Shown here in pieces: positions 24,631-33,967 of a stretch of 64,000 nt of DNA (within the stretch, counting starts at the first letter, position 1; the number at the start of each line of letters is the position of its first letter). Where the stretch lies: positions 1-64,000 of the forward strand of contig DAOUAL010000065.1 of NCBI GenBank assembly GCA_034433515.1, in the 5' to 3' direction. The position numbers and the translations under genes are program-made. This DNA comes from DAOTXS01 sp034433515 (GTDB lineage: Bacteria > Chloroflexota > Anaerolineae > UBA4142). A model generated the notes under the pieces. It worked only from the letters and a program-made list of their open reading frames with translations. It was not told where the DNA came from and made no database searches.

Positions 24631-26547
24631 TCATCCTCCTCCGCGATCTGGTGTTGGGATAGGTACGCTCAAATGAACGGTGGTGCCTTCGCGCAGAATC
24701 GAAGAAATATTCACAGTGCCACCGATGGCGCTCATCCGCTCTTTCATACCAACGATTCCCAAACCGCGTTGGCTATCGGTCAAGACGAGGTTTGGATCAA
24801 ATCCTTTACCATTGTCCTTGATCCAAACTTGAACCTGGGTGGGTTCAAACGCAATGGTGAGTTCGGCGCGCGTTGCCCGTGAGTGTTGTGCAATATTGTT
24901 GATGGCTTCTTGCACCACACGAAACAGGGCTGTCTCGATGGGAGGCGGCAAACGGCGCGGTTCACCAATTTGATGAATCGTGGGACGAATGCCTAATCCA
25001 TTCAAGCGTCTGTCGGCATACCAACCGATTGCCGGGATCAAACCTAGGTGATCAAGCATCGTGGGGCGCAGATCCAGAATCATCCGCCGAATTTCTTTGA
25101 GTGCGGTTGTGGTGAGTTCGTGCATGCGCTCCAACTGCGGTTTGAGATTAGCCGAGGGCGGTGCTTCGGCGGCATTGTCGAGAGCGTATGCCAAACCGGT
25201 CAGGATCTGGCACGTTTCATCGTGGAGTTCGCGTGAGATCCGTTTGCGTTCTTCCTCTTGCGCCGTGAACACCCGATTCAGCAATTCGCGCCGGATTTGT
25301 TCCTTGCTTTGCAGTTCCTCGTACAGTTGCCGGATTTCGGCGGTGGCGCGTTCGCAGGCGGCGGTCCGCTCACGGACGCGCGCATCGAGTTCGCGATTCC
25401 AATTTTGGATTTCGGAGATGGATGCTTTGAGACGCACCCGCATGGCATCGAAGGATTGCGCCAATTTGCCAATTTCATCTTTGCCTTGGATCCCCAAGGG
25501 GGTGTCCAGATCACCGGCGGTAATCCGTTGCGTGGCGGCGGTCAATGCTTGAACGGGCGTGATGACACTCCGCGTGGTCAAATAGACCAACCCGAGCGCG
25601 CCGGCAAGCATAATGATCATCAAGCCAAAGATGCGCATCTGTAATTGATGGATCGAGGCGAACACCTCATCTTCGCTTTGATGAACGGTAACCCCCCACT
25701 GCGCCCGTTCGAGCGGTGCCAAGGCGATGATTTCCCGAGTGCGCTGTGGGGAGGCAGAGTAGTGACAACGGTGGCAGGTGGATACGGTTTGGCGTTGCTC
25801 GCGAATCAGCGTGGCAAGATTGCCGTTGTGATCATTGTGCGTGCCGATACGTTCACTCTGCGTGCTCGCCAGGATGATGCCATCCAAATCAACCAAATCA
25901 ATGTAACCGGTTGCGCCTAGTCCGATGGGTTGCGTGAAGGTTCGCAAGTTGGGCTTGTTCAGATCAATGCTGATGACCAGCACACCGGTCACCTGCCCGT
26001 CTGCAGCGCGAATCGGTGCGGCGGCAAGGACAGCAGTGGTATTGGCATCAAGCGTGTGCAGATAGGGCGAGACGGCAAAATTGCGCCCATTGAGGACGGC
26101 TTGGATTGTGGGGCATTCAGCAAAGGAGAGCGAAGCGGGCAGGGGAGGATAAGTGGCGATGAGTTGTCCGGTCGGATCGAGCAGAAAAAGGTGGGTGGCA
26201 TAGAGGCGCAGGCGTTGGAAAGCATCGGCAAGTTTTTCCATCGTGTGCGGCTGATCGAGTGCGTTGAACTGGGCAGCCGTGTACAGCATCACATCCTCGA
26301 CACTGCCGAGGATGTAATCAATGTGACGCGCCGTGCTTTGTGCCAAGACCAAGCGTTCTTGCAGAGTGCGTTGATTATTTTCGTCGAGTGCGGTGGTGCC
26401 CAGGTACGCAAACAAGCCCACGAGGGAAAGCGTGCCAATCACAACCAGCGTTGCCATCTTGGCACCCAGTCCCACGCTGGACCACAATTGCGAGAGCGGG
26501 CGCATCAAGAAGGCTTCCCACTCTTGTGCGATGATCCGCCAGCGCAT
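24631..26547 (-). CDS. Sensor histidine kinase with heme-c type Cache sensor, copy 1
   Basis: 638 residues. One membrane segment at about 31-50, an extracytoplasmic double-Cache sensor to about 300, a second membrane segment at about 307-325, HAMP (about 326-380), coiled coil, HisKA_3 with His442 in RISRELHDETC, and a HATPase domain with NNIAQHS and DNGKGFD. Residues 258-262 read CHRCH, a CxxCH heme-c motif, in the outer domain. GGAGGG lies 6 bases before the ATG. Partner is the response regulator downstream. It may sense redox state or a gas by heme; heme attachment is not proven. Confidence 0.9.
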   Translation of the reverse strand: MRWRIIAQEWEAFLMRPLSQLWSSVGLGAKMATLVVIGTLSLVGLFAYLGTTALDENNQRTLQERLVLAQSTARHIDYILGSVEDVMLYTAAQFNALDQPHTMEKLADAFQRLRLYATHLFLLDPTGQLIATYPPLPASLSFAECPTIQAVLNGRNFAVSPYLHTLDANTTAVLAAAPIRAADGQVTGVLVISIDLNKPNLRTFTQPIGLGATGYIDLVDLDGIILASTQSERIGTHNDHNGNLATLIREQRQTVSTCHRCHYSASPQRTREIIALAPLERAQWGVTVHQSEDEVFASIHQLQMRIFGLMIIMLAGALGLVYLTTRSVITPVQALTAATQRITAGDLDTPLGIQGKDEIGKLAQSFDAMRVRLKASISEIQNWNRELDARVRERTAACERATAEIRQLYEELQSKEQIRRELLNRVFTAQEEERKRISRELHDETCQILTGLAYALDNAAEAPPSANLKPQLERMHELTTTALKEIRRMILDLRPTMLDHLGLIPAIGWYADRRLNGLGIRPTIHQIGEPRRLPPPIETALFRVVQEAINNIAQHSRATRAELTIAFEPTQVQVWIKDNGKGFDPNLVLTDSQRGLGIVGMKERMSAIGGTVNISSILREGTTVHLSVPIPTPDRGGG

Positions 26548-26574
26548 TCAGAACCCTCCGGATGCGCGAATCAG

Positions 26575-27408
26575 TCAGCGAGAGGGTAAGTTGTGATGAG
26601 GCAAGGGCTGACCGAACAGATTCTGGGTCAACATGAGGTTGCGTTCAACGACCAGCAAGCGTTCAAGTTGATATTGGTCCAAGGTCCAAAGGTGTTTGCC
26701 GCACACCGTGCATTGACAGAGCAGATAACCTGGCATGTCAGTCGCCAAATAGGTCAATTGGTCTGGTTCGTCTGTGCCGCAAAACGAACAGGTCAATCGC
26801 CAATAACTCCATTCCAAGTCGCACCGCGAGCACAAGAGTTTGCGTTCGCCGGTTTTCTTCTCGAGCGCGGCAAAATCGGGCGCGCCGCCGCACAGAGGGC
26901 AAAAGGGATGATACCACATACTATTGTCCACATAGCCGCCGAGCAGTCGGGCATATTTGCGGAGGGTGGGATGGAGGGCTTGATTGAAAACAAAGGCGAG
27001 GAGCGCGCGTGGCAGACCGGCTTGCTCCCCTTGCGGGACCACCCCCTTGTCCCAATAACTCTTGACGCAAGTGATCAAGTGTTGGTGTTCTTGGCATAGC
27101 CAATCTCGGATGGCTTCGAGCGTGGAGGCATAATGAGGAAAATGTTTGGCGGTAATGATGCAGACCTGATGACACAAGATCGTAAAGGTCAAGGGGTAGA
27201 GTGTGAATTCATTCCACTGTAAAATAGGTTGACCGGCTCTCAAGCGTGCCGCCGCATCTTGGGCTTGGCGCTCATAATCACAGTAGCGGGGCGCGGTGCG
27301 GGCTTGGATGTTTAGCAGGGCTAACCAGTACGCAACCAGATGACCAAGGTGCGGTTGCAGCACAGCTTGGTTCTGCAATGCCTCCCGGATTCTGTCATAG
27401 CCCACCAT
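26575..27408 (-). CDS. FdhE-like zinc-ribbon protein
   Basis: 277 residues. The C-terminal half has paired zinc-ribbon cysteines: CPLCGGAPD, LLCSRCDLEWSYWRLTCSFC and CQCTVCGK. This matches FdhE, a rubredoxin-fold chaperone needed for active formate dehydrogenase. No formate dehydrogenase gene is in the window; the neighbours are hydrogenase, maturation protease and cNMP-domain genes, so it may serve the hydrogenase instead. It begins 9 bases after the gene upstream. Confidence is high for family and low for partner. Confidence 0.75.
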   Translation of the reverse strand: MVGYDRIREALQNQAVLQPHLGHLVAYWLALLNIQARTAPRYCDYERQAQDAAARLRAGQPILQWNEFTLYPLTFTILCHQVCIITAKHFPHYASTLEAIRDWLCQEHQHLITCVKSYWDKGVVPQGEQAGLPRALLAFVFNQALHPTLRKYARLLGGYVDNSMWYHPFCPLCGGAPDFAALEKKTGERKLLCSRCDLEWSYWRLTCSFCGTDEPDQLTYLATDMPGYLLCQCTVCGKHLWTLDQYQLERLLVVERNLMLTQNLFGQPLPHHNLPSR

Positions 27409-27416
27409 CGGACCCC

Positions 27417-27878
27417 TTAGGCAGTTTGGCGTGCGGCGGCTAACTCCACGCGTGCAAAATGCAGACGTTCCAAAGCGATGGATGCGACTTGGCGCATCAA
27501 GTTATAGCCCATTTTGGAGTCAATCTCGCAGAGGGCGCGCAAGGCAGGCGCGTCCACTTTGAGAATGCGACTAGGGCTTGCCACGCGTGCGGTCGCCGTC
27601 AGGGTGTAAGGTTCAATCAACGCCGAGATGCTAAAGGCTTCCCCTACATTGACTTCACCCACCAGGAACTCTTCACGCGCATCGCCGCTGGCGGCATAAT
27701 AGAGGTCAATGTTCCCGTCCATCAACAAGTACAACGCTTCAACCGGTTGACCTTCGCGGAAGAGGACGGTGCCGGTATCGGCAAAAATTTCTTCCGACAC
27801 CATTGCAATCGCTTTTTGCTGATCCTCGTTGAGACAGCAAAAAAAGGGATAGCGGCGCAGTACTTCGGGGGAGATCAT
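27417..27878 (-). CDS. Stand-alone cyclic-nucleotide-binding-domain protein, copy 2
   Basis: 153 residues, only a cNMP-binding beta-roll: FCCLNEDQQKAIAMVSEEIF, then LFREGQPVEALYLLMDGNIDLYY, GEAFSISALI and TATARVASPSRI. The usual phosphate-binding arginine pattern is not evident, and there is no DNA-binding domain. It starts in an ATGA overlap with the stop of the maturation protease. Close kin of the protein at 28356. It may bind a nucleotide or sense a partner within the hydrogenase complex. Confidence 0.85.
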   Translation of the reverse strand: MISPEVLRRYPFFCCLNEDQQKAIAMVSEEIFADTGTVLFREGQPVEALYLLMDGNIDLYYAASGDAREEFLVGEVNVGEAFSISALIEPYTLTATARVASPSRILKVDAPALRALCEIDSKMGYNLMRQVASIALERLHFARVELAAARQTA

Positions 27879-28354
27879 TTTCCGGCTCCTTCCTTGTGAT
27901 CGAGTTGTTGTAGAACGAGTTGAACGGCATGCGGGACGGCAGCGGCAATGGCTGGCGACAACGTTTCCGAAAAATCGTACACGGCTTGCGCTTCGATGGC
28001 AACGATTTCGATTTGGTGTGGCAAAACCGCACCCATCCGGCGTCCCACCTGGATCGCTGTTTGCAAGGTGGTCTCGTGCGCCGAAGCGAGATGACTCGTG
28101 GCATCGTTGGGCAAATCTTCTAAGCGAAAATAACTCACGGTGCCCGGCGGCGCGCGCCCGGTCTTGATCGCATCTATGATGATGGTGCGATCATAGCCGA
28201 TGAGACGTTCCATCAAACTCAAGCCGCCGCCGGCATGAAAATCTATTTCGATGGTTGGGTCGGCGATTTGATCGCGGACGCGCTCAGCAACCCGCCAGCC
28301 CACGCCATCATCGCCGAGTAGTGGATTACCTAGACCCAGTACGAGTGTACGCAT
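27875..28354 (-). CDS. NiFe hydrogenase maturation protease (HyaD/HycI family)
   Basis: 159 residues. Begins MRTLVLGLGNPLLGDDGVGW, with the nickel-binding Glu/Asp positions typical of the family, and DAIKTGRAPPGTV. It clips the C-terminal tail of the hydrogenase large subunit after the last His/Arg; the large subunit here keeps a 27-residue tail. It begins one base after the stop of the cNMP gene, so translation is coupled. An alternative start at 28375 would overlap that gene. Confidence 0.92.
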   Translation of the reverse strand: MRTLVLGLGNPLLGDDGVGWRVAERVRDQIADPTIEIDFHAGGGLSLMERLIGYDRTIIIDAIKTGRAPPGTVSYFRLEDLPNDATSHLASAHETTLQTAIQVGRRMGAVLPHQIEIVAIEAQAVYDFSETLSPAIAAAVPHAVQLVLQQLDHKEGAGK

Positions 28355-28355
28355 C

Positions 28356-28811
28356 TTAGGTGCGTGCGGCGGCAAGTTGGATGCGCGTAAAATAAAGTCG
28401 TTCCATGGCGGCGGCAGCGACTTGGCGCATCAGAATATAACCCAGTTTGCAATCGTTTTCGCAAAGCGCACGCAACCCTGCTGCGTGAATGCGAATCATT
28501 TGACACGCCGTCGTGGCACGGGCAGTGTGAGTTAGGGTGTGCGGCGGAATGAGCGCGGAAATGGCAAAGGGTTCGCCCGGGTTCACCTCGTCAACGTGAA
28601 TCTGCGCGTGCGGATCGAGCGGCGAATTGAAAGACAACGCCACGCTTCCTTCGAGCAAGAGATAAAAAGCGTCTGCGGTTTGACCTTCTTCAAAGAGGAT
28701 TGTCCCCGCCGGTGCTTGCACATGTTCCGCAATGATCGCGATGGATTTCAATTCGCGTTCATCGAGCCCGGCGAAAAAAGGATAGCGGCGTAATAGTTCC
28801 AGCGAAATCAT
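28356..28811 (-). CDS. Stand-alone cyclic-nucleotide-binding-domain protein, copy 1
   Basis: 151 residues, one cNMP-binding domain (FAGLDERELKSIAIIAEHVQ, LFEEGQTADAFYLLLEG, GEPFAISALIPPHT). No helix-turn-helix follows. It is clearly a duplicate of the protein at 27417, sharing ISLELLRRYPFF versus ISPEVLRRYPFF and the tail LAAART/LAAARQT. Placed between the hydrogenase large subunit and its protease; function not known. Confidence 0.85.
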   Translation of the reverse strand: MISLELLRRYPFFAGLDERELKSIAIIAEHVQAPAGTILFEEGQTADAFYLLLEGSVALSFNSPLDPHAQIHVDEVNPGEPFAISALIPPHTLTHTARATTACQMIRIHAAGLRALCENDCKLGYILMRQVAAAAMERLYFTRIQLAAART

Positions 28812-28835
28812 TTTTCAACTCCCCAAGCCAAGCGC

Positions 28836-28872
28836 GGAGGAACAGATGAACGCGACATTCATCTGTCCCTCC
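28836..28872. other. Intercistronic hairpin after mvhA
   Basis: ACAGATGAA (28842-28850) pairs with TTCATCTGT (28858-28866), and the stem is extended by GGAGG with CCTCC after one mismatch. It lies in the 71-base gap between mvhA and the cNMP gene. No T-run follows. Confidence 0.65.
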
Positions 28873-28882
28873 TCGCCTTTGC

Positions 28883-30349
28883 TCAACAATGTTGTCTGAG
28901 CACTTGGACCACACTTCCTTGGGCATCTCGAATGGTGATTTGCAGTGGCATCTGCCCCGGTAAGGAATGCGTGGCGCAACCAAAACAAGGATCGTATGCG
29001 CGGAATGCCATCTCCACACGATTCAGGATACCTTCGCTGATGACCACGCCTTGTTTGATGAAACTCTGTGCCGCCTTTTTGATGCTCATACTGATTGGTG
29101 CATAGTTGTTCGTCGTACCCACGATGAGATTCACTTTGGTGAGAATGCCACGCTCATCCGTCCAGTAGTGATGGGTCAACGTGCCGCGTGGCGCTTCGAC
29201 AATGCCCACTCCTTCGGTTGGCGTCGCCGTCGGAATCGTGCGGAAATTATCCGAGGTGATTTCCGGATCGCTTGCCAATTCGACCCAGCGCTCCGCCGCG
29301 TACAGTAGTTCGATGAGGCGCGCCCAATGCGTGGCAAGGCGTTGATGCACCGGCTTGCCGCCGAGCGTCGCGTAGAATTTTTCGTACTCGGCTTGCGCCA
29401 ACGGGGTTGCCATCCCGTCCGCCGCATTCAAGCGCGATAGTGGTGTGGCGCAGTACACGCCGGACTCTTTGCCGTCCACAAAACCTTTCCAACCGATTTT
29501 CTTGAGGTACGGGAATTTCAGGTACGTCCACGGCTCCACGTGTTCGGCGATCCAATCGGTGTACTCGTTGGGCGCGTACTTGCCGATCCGTTTGCCTTCC
29601 GGATCCACCACGCTGATGTTGCCCTCGTAAAAGTTCACGCGATTTCGATCGTCCACCATCCCGATGCTGTACGTCCGGTGAGTGTAGGCATCGCCCAGGA
29701 TGAGATCCACGTATGCCTTGTTGCCCAACACAATATCGCTGAACAGTTTGAGCGAGAATTGTCCAAACTCGACTGCCCAATGACCCATCTTGAGGATTTC
29801 GTCGCGTTGTTCGGCCGTGATGCCTTTGCTCAAGCCACCGGGAATCGAGGTGCAAGGATGCACTTTGCGCCCACCAATCATTTCGATGACGGTGTGCCCG
29901 GCTTTACGCGCTTGAATCACCTTGCCACCAATTTCCAGTCCGACTTTGTGTATCACGCCCAGAATGTTGCGCTCGGCGACCGGCGCATCGGGTCCCATCA
30001 CAAAATCGGGGCCGCCCAGGGCGTAGAAATGAGTGGCGTGATCGGTAACGTAGAACGCGCTGTACAACAATTCACGCAAAAGTTTGGCAGGGCGCGGTGG
30101 GTCAACGTGATAAACGGCATCGCATGCTTTTGCCGCCGCCATATGATGGGCTTCCGGACAAACACCGCAGATGCGTCCGGTCAGCACCGGCATTTCTTCC
30201 ACCGGTCTGCCCACGCAAAATTGTTCAAAGCCACGCAGTTCTGGAATTTGAAAGTACGTGTTGGCGACGTTGCCATTGTCATCCAAAAAAATTTCGATCT
30301 TGCCATGACCTTCCAGCCGTGTAATCGGATCTATGGTGATGCGTTGCAT
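28883..30349 (-). CDS. mvhA: F420-non-reducing type NiFe hydrogenase, large subunit
   Basis: 488 residues. The NiFe site is complete: RICGVCPEAHH (Cys61, Cys64) and DPCFGCATH (Cys455, Cys458). His461 is the expected cleavage point, leaving a 27-residue tail for the protease encoded downstream. Group 3 (Mvh-type) hydrogenase in the cytoplasm that oxidises H2 and passes electrons by MvhG and MvhD to HdrA. It is next to mvhG and mvhD in the normal order. Confidence 0.95.
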   Translation of the reverse strand: MQRITIDPITRLEGHGKIEIFLDDNGNVANTYFQIPELRGFEQFCVGRPVEEMPVLTGRICGVCPEAHHMAAAKACDAVYHVDPPRPAKLLRELLYSAFYVTDHATHFYALGGPDFVMGPDAPVAERNILGVIHKVGLEIGGKVIQARKAGHTVIEMIGGRKVHPCTSIPGGLSKGITAEQRDEILKMGHWAVEFGQFSLKLFSDIVLGNKAYVDLILGDAYTHRTYSIGMVDDRNRVNFYEGNISVVDPEGKRIGKYAPNEYTDWIAEHVEPWTYLKFPYLKKIGWKGFVDGKESGVYCATPLSRLNAADGMATPLAQAEYEKFYATLGGKPVHQRLATHWARLIELLYAAERWVELASDPEITSDNFRTIPTATPTEGVGIVEAPRGTLTHHYWTDERGILTKVNLIVGTTNNYAPISMSIKKAAQSFIKQGVVISEGILNRVEMAFRAYDPCFGCATHSLPGQMPLQITIRDAQGSVVQVLRQHC

Positions 30350-30351
30350 AA

Positions 30352-31347
30352 CTATTCTCCTTCAACCTTGCCATTCCAGGCACTTTTGCTGGCGCGCAGC
30401 AGGGAACCCGCCATTCCAAAACGATAAAACATGCCGGCCGGGTCAGGGATGCCATCCAAAATCTTTTCGATCTCTTTGGGATCGCGTGAGTCTATGACCG
30501 AGGCAACCGCGCTCAACAAGCGTGCCCCTTGATCAAGCGTGCCTTCGGTGGGACCGTAGCAACCCACACAGGGCATCCCGGCAGTAGGGCAAGCCGCTCC
30601 ACACCCACTGCGCGTGGCAGAGCCATTGCACAAGATACCTTGCTCCAACAAACAGACTTCTGGATCAGGTTTGAAATCTTGAATGCGAAGGAATTGTTTG
30701 ATCTTTTTCTCACTGCGCGTTCGTTTGCATTCTTCGCACACGCTCGATTGTCCTGCACCGATCACAGCCCCTTTGGGGGGTAATTCGGCTTTGCCTTGCA
30801 ACACTTGGATCACCAGATCAATCACCGCCGCAATCTGATGCGATTCCGGCGGACAGCCCGGCATATAGTAATCTACCGGCACTACTTGATTGAGCGACTT
30901 GACGACCGGGTACATTTCCGGAATCGTGACTTGACCCTCGGGCGCATTCCAACTCGAGTGTGGCAAGACGTGATTGGGATTGTCAGTCGAAAGGGTGTTG
31001 TACACGGTGTCGAAGATGGCTTGCTTGGAGGAAAGATTGCCGAGCGCCGGAATGCCACCCTCGGTGGCGCAGGCACCAAACGCCACCAGGATTTGCGATT
31101 TACGTCGGAGCAAGCGTGCGAGGTGGGCGTTCTCGTCATTGCGAATCGCGCCATTGAACAAGGTCAGCAAGATGGACTTGTCTTCCATCGCTTCCACGTC
31201 TTTGTATTTGGCGTCCATAGCGACGGGCCAAAAGACCACCTCAAAGTTGGCATCTACATCCAAGATTTTTTCGTGGATGTTGAGGACGGCGATCTCGCAA
31301 CCGCCACACGATGCTGACCAATACATTGCGAACTTGGGCTTGCTCAT
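30352..31347 (-). CDS. mvhG: F420-non-reducing type hydrogenase, small subunit
   Basis: 331 residues. SASCGGCEIAVLNIHEKI, ACATEGGIPALGN, PGCPPESHQ and the C-terminal cluster region GCGAACPTAGMPCVGCYGPTEG bind the Fe-S chain. GGAGG lies 8 bases before ATG 31347, which overlaps the mvhD stop (ATGA). The longer in-frame reading upstream is a shadow of mvhD. Confidence 0.93.
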   Translation of the reverse strand: MSKPKFAMYWSASCGGCEIAVLNIHEKILDVDANFEVVFWPVAMDAKYKDVEAMEDKSILLTLFNGAIRNDENAHLARLLRRKSQILVAFGACATEGGIPALGNLSSKQAIFDTVYNTLSTDNPNHVLPHSSWNAPEGQVTIPEMYPVVKSLNQVVPVDYYMPGCPPESHQIAAVIDLVIQVLQGKAELPPKGAVIGAGQSSVCEECKRTRSEKKIKQFLRIQDFKPDPEVCLLEQGILCNGSATRSGCGAACPTAGMPCVGCYGPTEGTLDQGARLLSAVASVIDSRDPKEIEKILDGIPDPAGMFYRFGMAGSLLRASKSAWNGKVEGE

Positions 31348-31823
31348 ACGTGCGCCTCCTTCCCGACAGGTTGCGGGTGTTTTTCCTCTGCGCCGTGCGG
31401 CCGTTTTCCGTCGGCTTTCCAGTTCAACGGACCCAAGGCGCGTACATCCTCCACCATCTTGGTCGCCTGTTCGGCAAAGTAGGCGCCTTCGGCGGCACTC
31501 GCCCAAATCAGTTTCAGCCGTTCGGGCTCAATGCCGAGTTGGGTGATCAGACGTTTGAGCAACAGATAGCGGCTTTGAGTTTTATAGTTCTGCTCTAAAT
31601 AGTGACAATCGCCGGGATGACAACCGCTAATCAGGACCCCATCGGCGCCGGAGGCAAATGCTTTCAGTACGAAGGTGGGGTCTAGCCGCCCGGAACACAT
31701 CAAACGAATCAGGCGGAGATTGGGCGGGTATTTCATCCGCCCCAATCCTGCCATATCTGCCGCGCGATAACTGCACCAGTTGCAGGTAAAACCGATGATT
31801 AAGGGTTCAAATTTTTCAGCCAT
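31344..31823 (-). CDS. mvhD: Hydrogenase iron-sulfur subunit D
   Basis: 159 residues. FTCNWCSYRAADMAG, MCSGRLDP and ISGCHPGDCHY are the conserved cysteine sites of MvhD, the [2Fe-2S] protein that links hydrogenase to HdrA. GGAGAG lies 5 bases before ATG 31823. Its presence next to hdrA shows that the two modules work as one complex. Confidence 0.93.
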   Translation of the reverse strand: MAEKFEPLIIGFTCNWCSYRAADMAGLGRMKYPPNLRLIRLMCSGRLDPTFVLKAFASGADGVLISGCHPGDCHYLEQNYKTQSRYLLLKRLITQLGIEPERLKLIWASAAEGAYFAEQATKMVEDVRALGPLNWKADGKRPHGAEEKHPQPVGKEAHV

Positions 31824-31873
31824 AGTTCTCTCCATTTTTCCCTCGTTTGTTCAGATGGAAGAGGGCAAGTCGT

Positions 31874-31933
31874 GACGCGGGAGCAGTCTGGGAGATGCGG
31901 ACCCTCGTCAGTAGCGCATGCTACTCCCGCGTC
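31874..31933. other. Intercistronic hairpins between hdrA and mvhD
   Basis: GACGCGGGAG (31874-31883) pairs with CTCCCGCGTC (31924-31933) over 10 bp, with an inner hairpin GTAGC/GCTAC at 31911-31924. It fills the 115-base gap between the hdrCBA and mvhDGA halves of the operon. Confidence 0.7.
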
Positions 31934-31938
31934 CTCCT

Positions 31939-33966
31939 TCACACCGGGATGGGTTCCAATGCAGTGATGGGAACACCGTTGGGGAGCAACAGACCCGTTA
32001 ATTGCGCCATCACTTGTTGATTGCTAAAGACGGTGCCGCGAATGGCGCCGGCCGGGCACGCGGCAACACACGTGCCACATCCCTGACACAATGCTGGGTT
32101 CACCTCCGAGTAAGCACGCGAGCCGTTCTGTTTTTCAACAAATGTAATTGCATTGAACGGACAGAGATTATTACAGATGCGACAGCCGGAACATTTCTCT
32201 TTATCAATCTCTGCCCGCACCGGTTCCAGCGCGATTTCTCTTTGTTGAATCTTGCCGATGACCCGGGCTGCTGCGGCTGCGCCTTGGGCAACCGCCGCTG
32301 GAATATCTTTGGGTCCCTGCGCACAGCCGGCGATATAGATGCCTTCCGTCATCGTCGCCACCGGATCGAGTTTGGGATGCTTTTCGATAAACCAGCCGTT
32401 CATACTGCACGAGATCCCAAACAGTTGTGCAACTTGCTTGGCATCGCGGCGTGGCTCTAGCGCGACGGACAGGATGACCATATCTACCGGGATACGCCGC
32501 TGTTTGCCGATGAGGGTATCTTCGACTTGGATGATCAGTTTGCCTTCCTCGCCCGGCAAACGGGCGGCATCGGTTACTTCGGCAACGCGCCCCCGTACGA
32601 ACAAGGTACCTTCTTCCAGCACCCGTTGATAAAACTCGTCATAGTCTTTGAACGCCGTGCGAATATCCATATAAAAGTTGTACACGGTGGCGCCGGTTTT
32701 TTCCTTGACCAGATGCGCAAATTTCAAACTCTGCATACAACAAATGTTGGAGCAGTAATTGTTGTACCGCTTGTCCCGGCTACCGACGCAATGAATGATG
32801 CCCACCGTTTTGGGTACAGTTACGCCATCGCGCAAAACCACTTTGCCGCCGGTGGGTCCCGCCGCATTCGTCAAGCGTTCAAACTCGAGACTGGTGAACA
32901 CGTTGGCAAGCCGACCATAGCCGTACTGCGGAATGCGGCGCGGATCAAAGAGATCGTACCCGGTTGCCAAGATGATGTTGCCCACTTGGAGCGTGATCGT
33001 TTCATCGCGTTGTTTGAAATCAATCGCGCCGGTTGGACAGAATTTTTCGCACGCCTTGCAGGTGCCTTTTTGGAAATAGGTGCAGTTTTCGCGATCAATC
33101 ACCGGATATTTGGGGACGGCTTGCGGGAAGGGTTTATAAACCGCCTTGCGATAACCCAGCCCGGCTTCGAAAACTTGGTCCACGACTTTTTTGGGACACT
33201 TGTCTTGACACACGCCGCACCCGTTGCACAAATCGGTGTTGATGTAGCGGGCTTTCTTTTTCACCGTCACGGTGAAATTGCCGACATAGCCATCTACATT
33301 GGTTACTTCGCTGTAACTGAGCAACGTGATGTTGGGATGATTACCCACCGAGACCATCTTGGGGGTGAGAATACACGCGGAACAGTCGAGCGTGGGGAAG
33401 GTTTTATCGAACTGCGCCATATGTCCGCCGATCGAAGGTTCACGCTCGACGAGGTACACCGGCGTGCCGCTGTCTGCGATTTCCAGGGCGGCTTGAATGC
33501 CGGCAACGCCTCCGCCAACGATCAGGGTAGCCGGATGAATAGGGACGCGCAATGGTTCCAAGGGTTCGTGATATTGAACACGTTCCACGGCGCCGGCAAT
33601 CAACGCCATGGCTTTTTCGGTGGCGGCGAGGGGATCGGTATGCACCCAGGAGACTTGTTCGCGAATCGAAACCAGTTCGCACAAATAGCCATTCAAGCCG
33701 GCGCGCGCGCACGCATTGCGAAAGGTTTGTTCGTGCAGGTGGGGCGAACAGGCGGCAACGACGACGCGCGTCAACCCTAGTTCTTTAATGTCCTTTTGAA
33801 TCATCTCTTGGCCCGGGCTGGAGCACATGAATTTGTAATCGCGTGCCACGACTACACCGCGATCTTTCAGACGTTCGCCAGCCCAGCGGGCGGTATTTTC
33901 GCAATCAACCATTCCATTGATATTACTGCCACAATGGCAAACGTACACACCAATGCGTTGAGTCAT
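31939..33966 (-). CDS. hdrA: Heterodisulfide reductase subunit A, copy 2
   Basis: 675 residues with the same order as the copy at 16348: VCHCGSNINGM, FAD loop LIVGGGVAGIQAA, and clusters CNGCGVCQDKCP, CKACEKFCP, CSGCRICNNLCP and CQGCGTCVAACP. GGAGA lies 7 bases before the ATG. It sits between hdrB and mvhD, so it is the flavin-based bifurcating subunit of an HdrABC-MvhADG complex that couples H2 oxidation to reduction of ferredoxin and a disulfide or other acceptor. Confidence 0.94.
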   Translation of the reverse strand: MTQRIGVYVCHCGSNINGMVDCENTARWAGERLKDRGVVVARDYKFMCSSPGQEMIQKDIKELGLTRVVVAACSPHLHEQTFRNACARAGLNGYLCELVSIREQVSWVHTDPLAATEKAMALIAGAVERVQYHEPLEPLRVPIHPATLIVGGGVAGIQAALEIADSGTPVYLVEREPSIGGHMAQFDKTFPTLDCSACILTPKMVSVGNHPNITLLSYSEVTNVDGYVGNFTVTVKKKARYINTDLCNGCGVCQDKCPKKVVDQVFEAGLGYRKAVYKPFPQAVPKYPVIDRENCTYFQKGTCKACEKFCPTGAIDFKQRDETITLQVGNIILATGYDLFDPRRIPQYGYGRLANVFTSLEFERLTNAAGPTGGKVVLRDGVTVPKTVGIIHCVGSRDKRYNNYCSNICCMQSLKFAHLVKEKTGATVYNFYMDIRTAFKDYDEFYQRVLEEGTLFVRGRVAEVTDAARLPGEEGKLIIQVEDTLIGKQRRIPVDMVILSVALEPRRDAKQVAQLFGISCSMNGWFIEKHPKLDPVATMTEGIYIAGCAQGPKDIPAAVAQGAAAAARVIGKIQQREIALEPVRAEIDKEKCSGCRICNNLCPFNAITFVEKQNGSRAYSEVNPALCQGCGTCVAACPAGAIRGTVFSNQQVMAQLTGLLLPNGVPITALEPIPV

Positions 33967-33967
33967 T

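Noticed and set aside
27417..28811. Crp/Fnr-type regulators in the hydrogenase operon
   Set aside because: Both proteins stop right after the nucleotide-binding roll; no DNA-binding helix is encoded.
32527..33780. 417-codon open frame on the plus strand opposite hdrA
   Set aside because: It is a GC-biased shadow of the conserved Fe-S gene, with low-complexity residues, no ribosome site and no family features. Similar shadows at 20822-22177 (plus) and 13535-14488 (minus) were dropped for the same reason.
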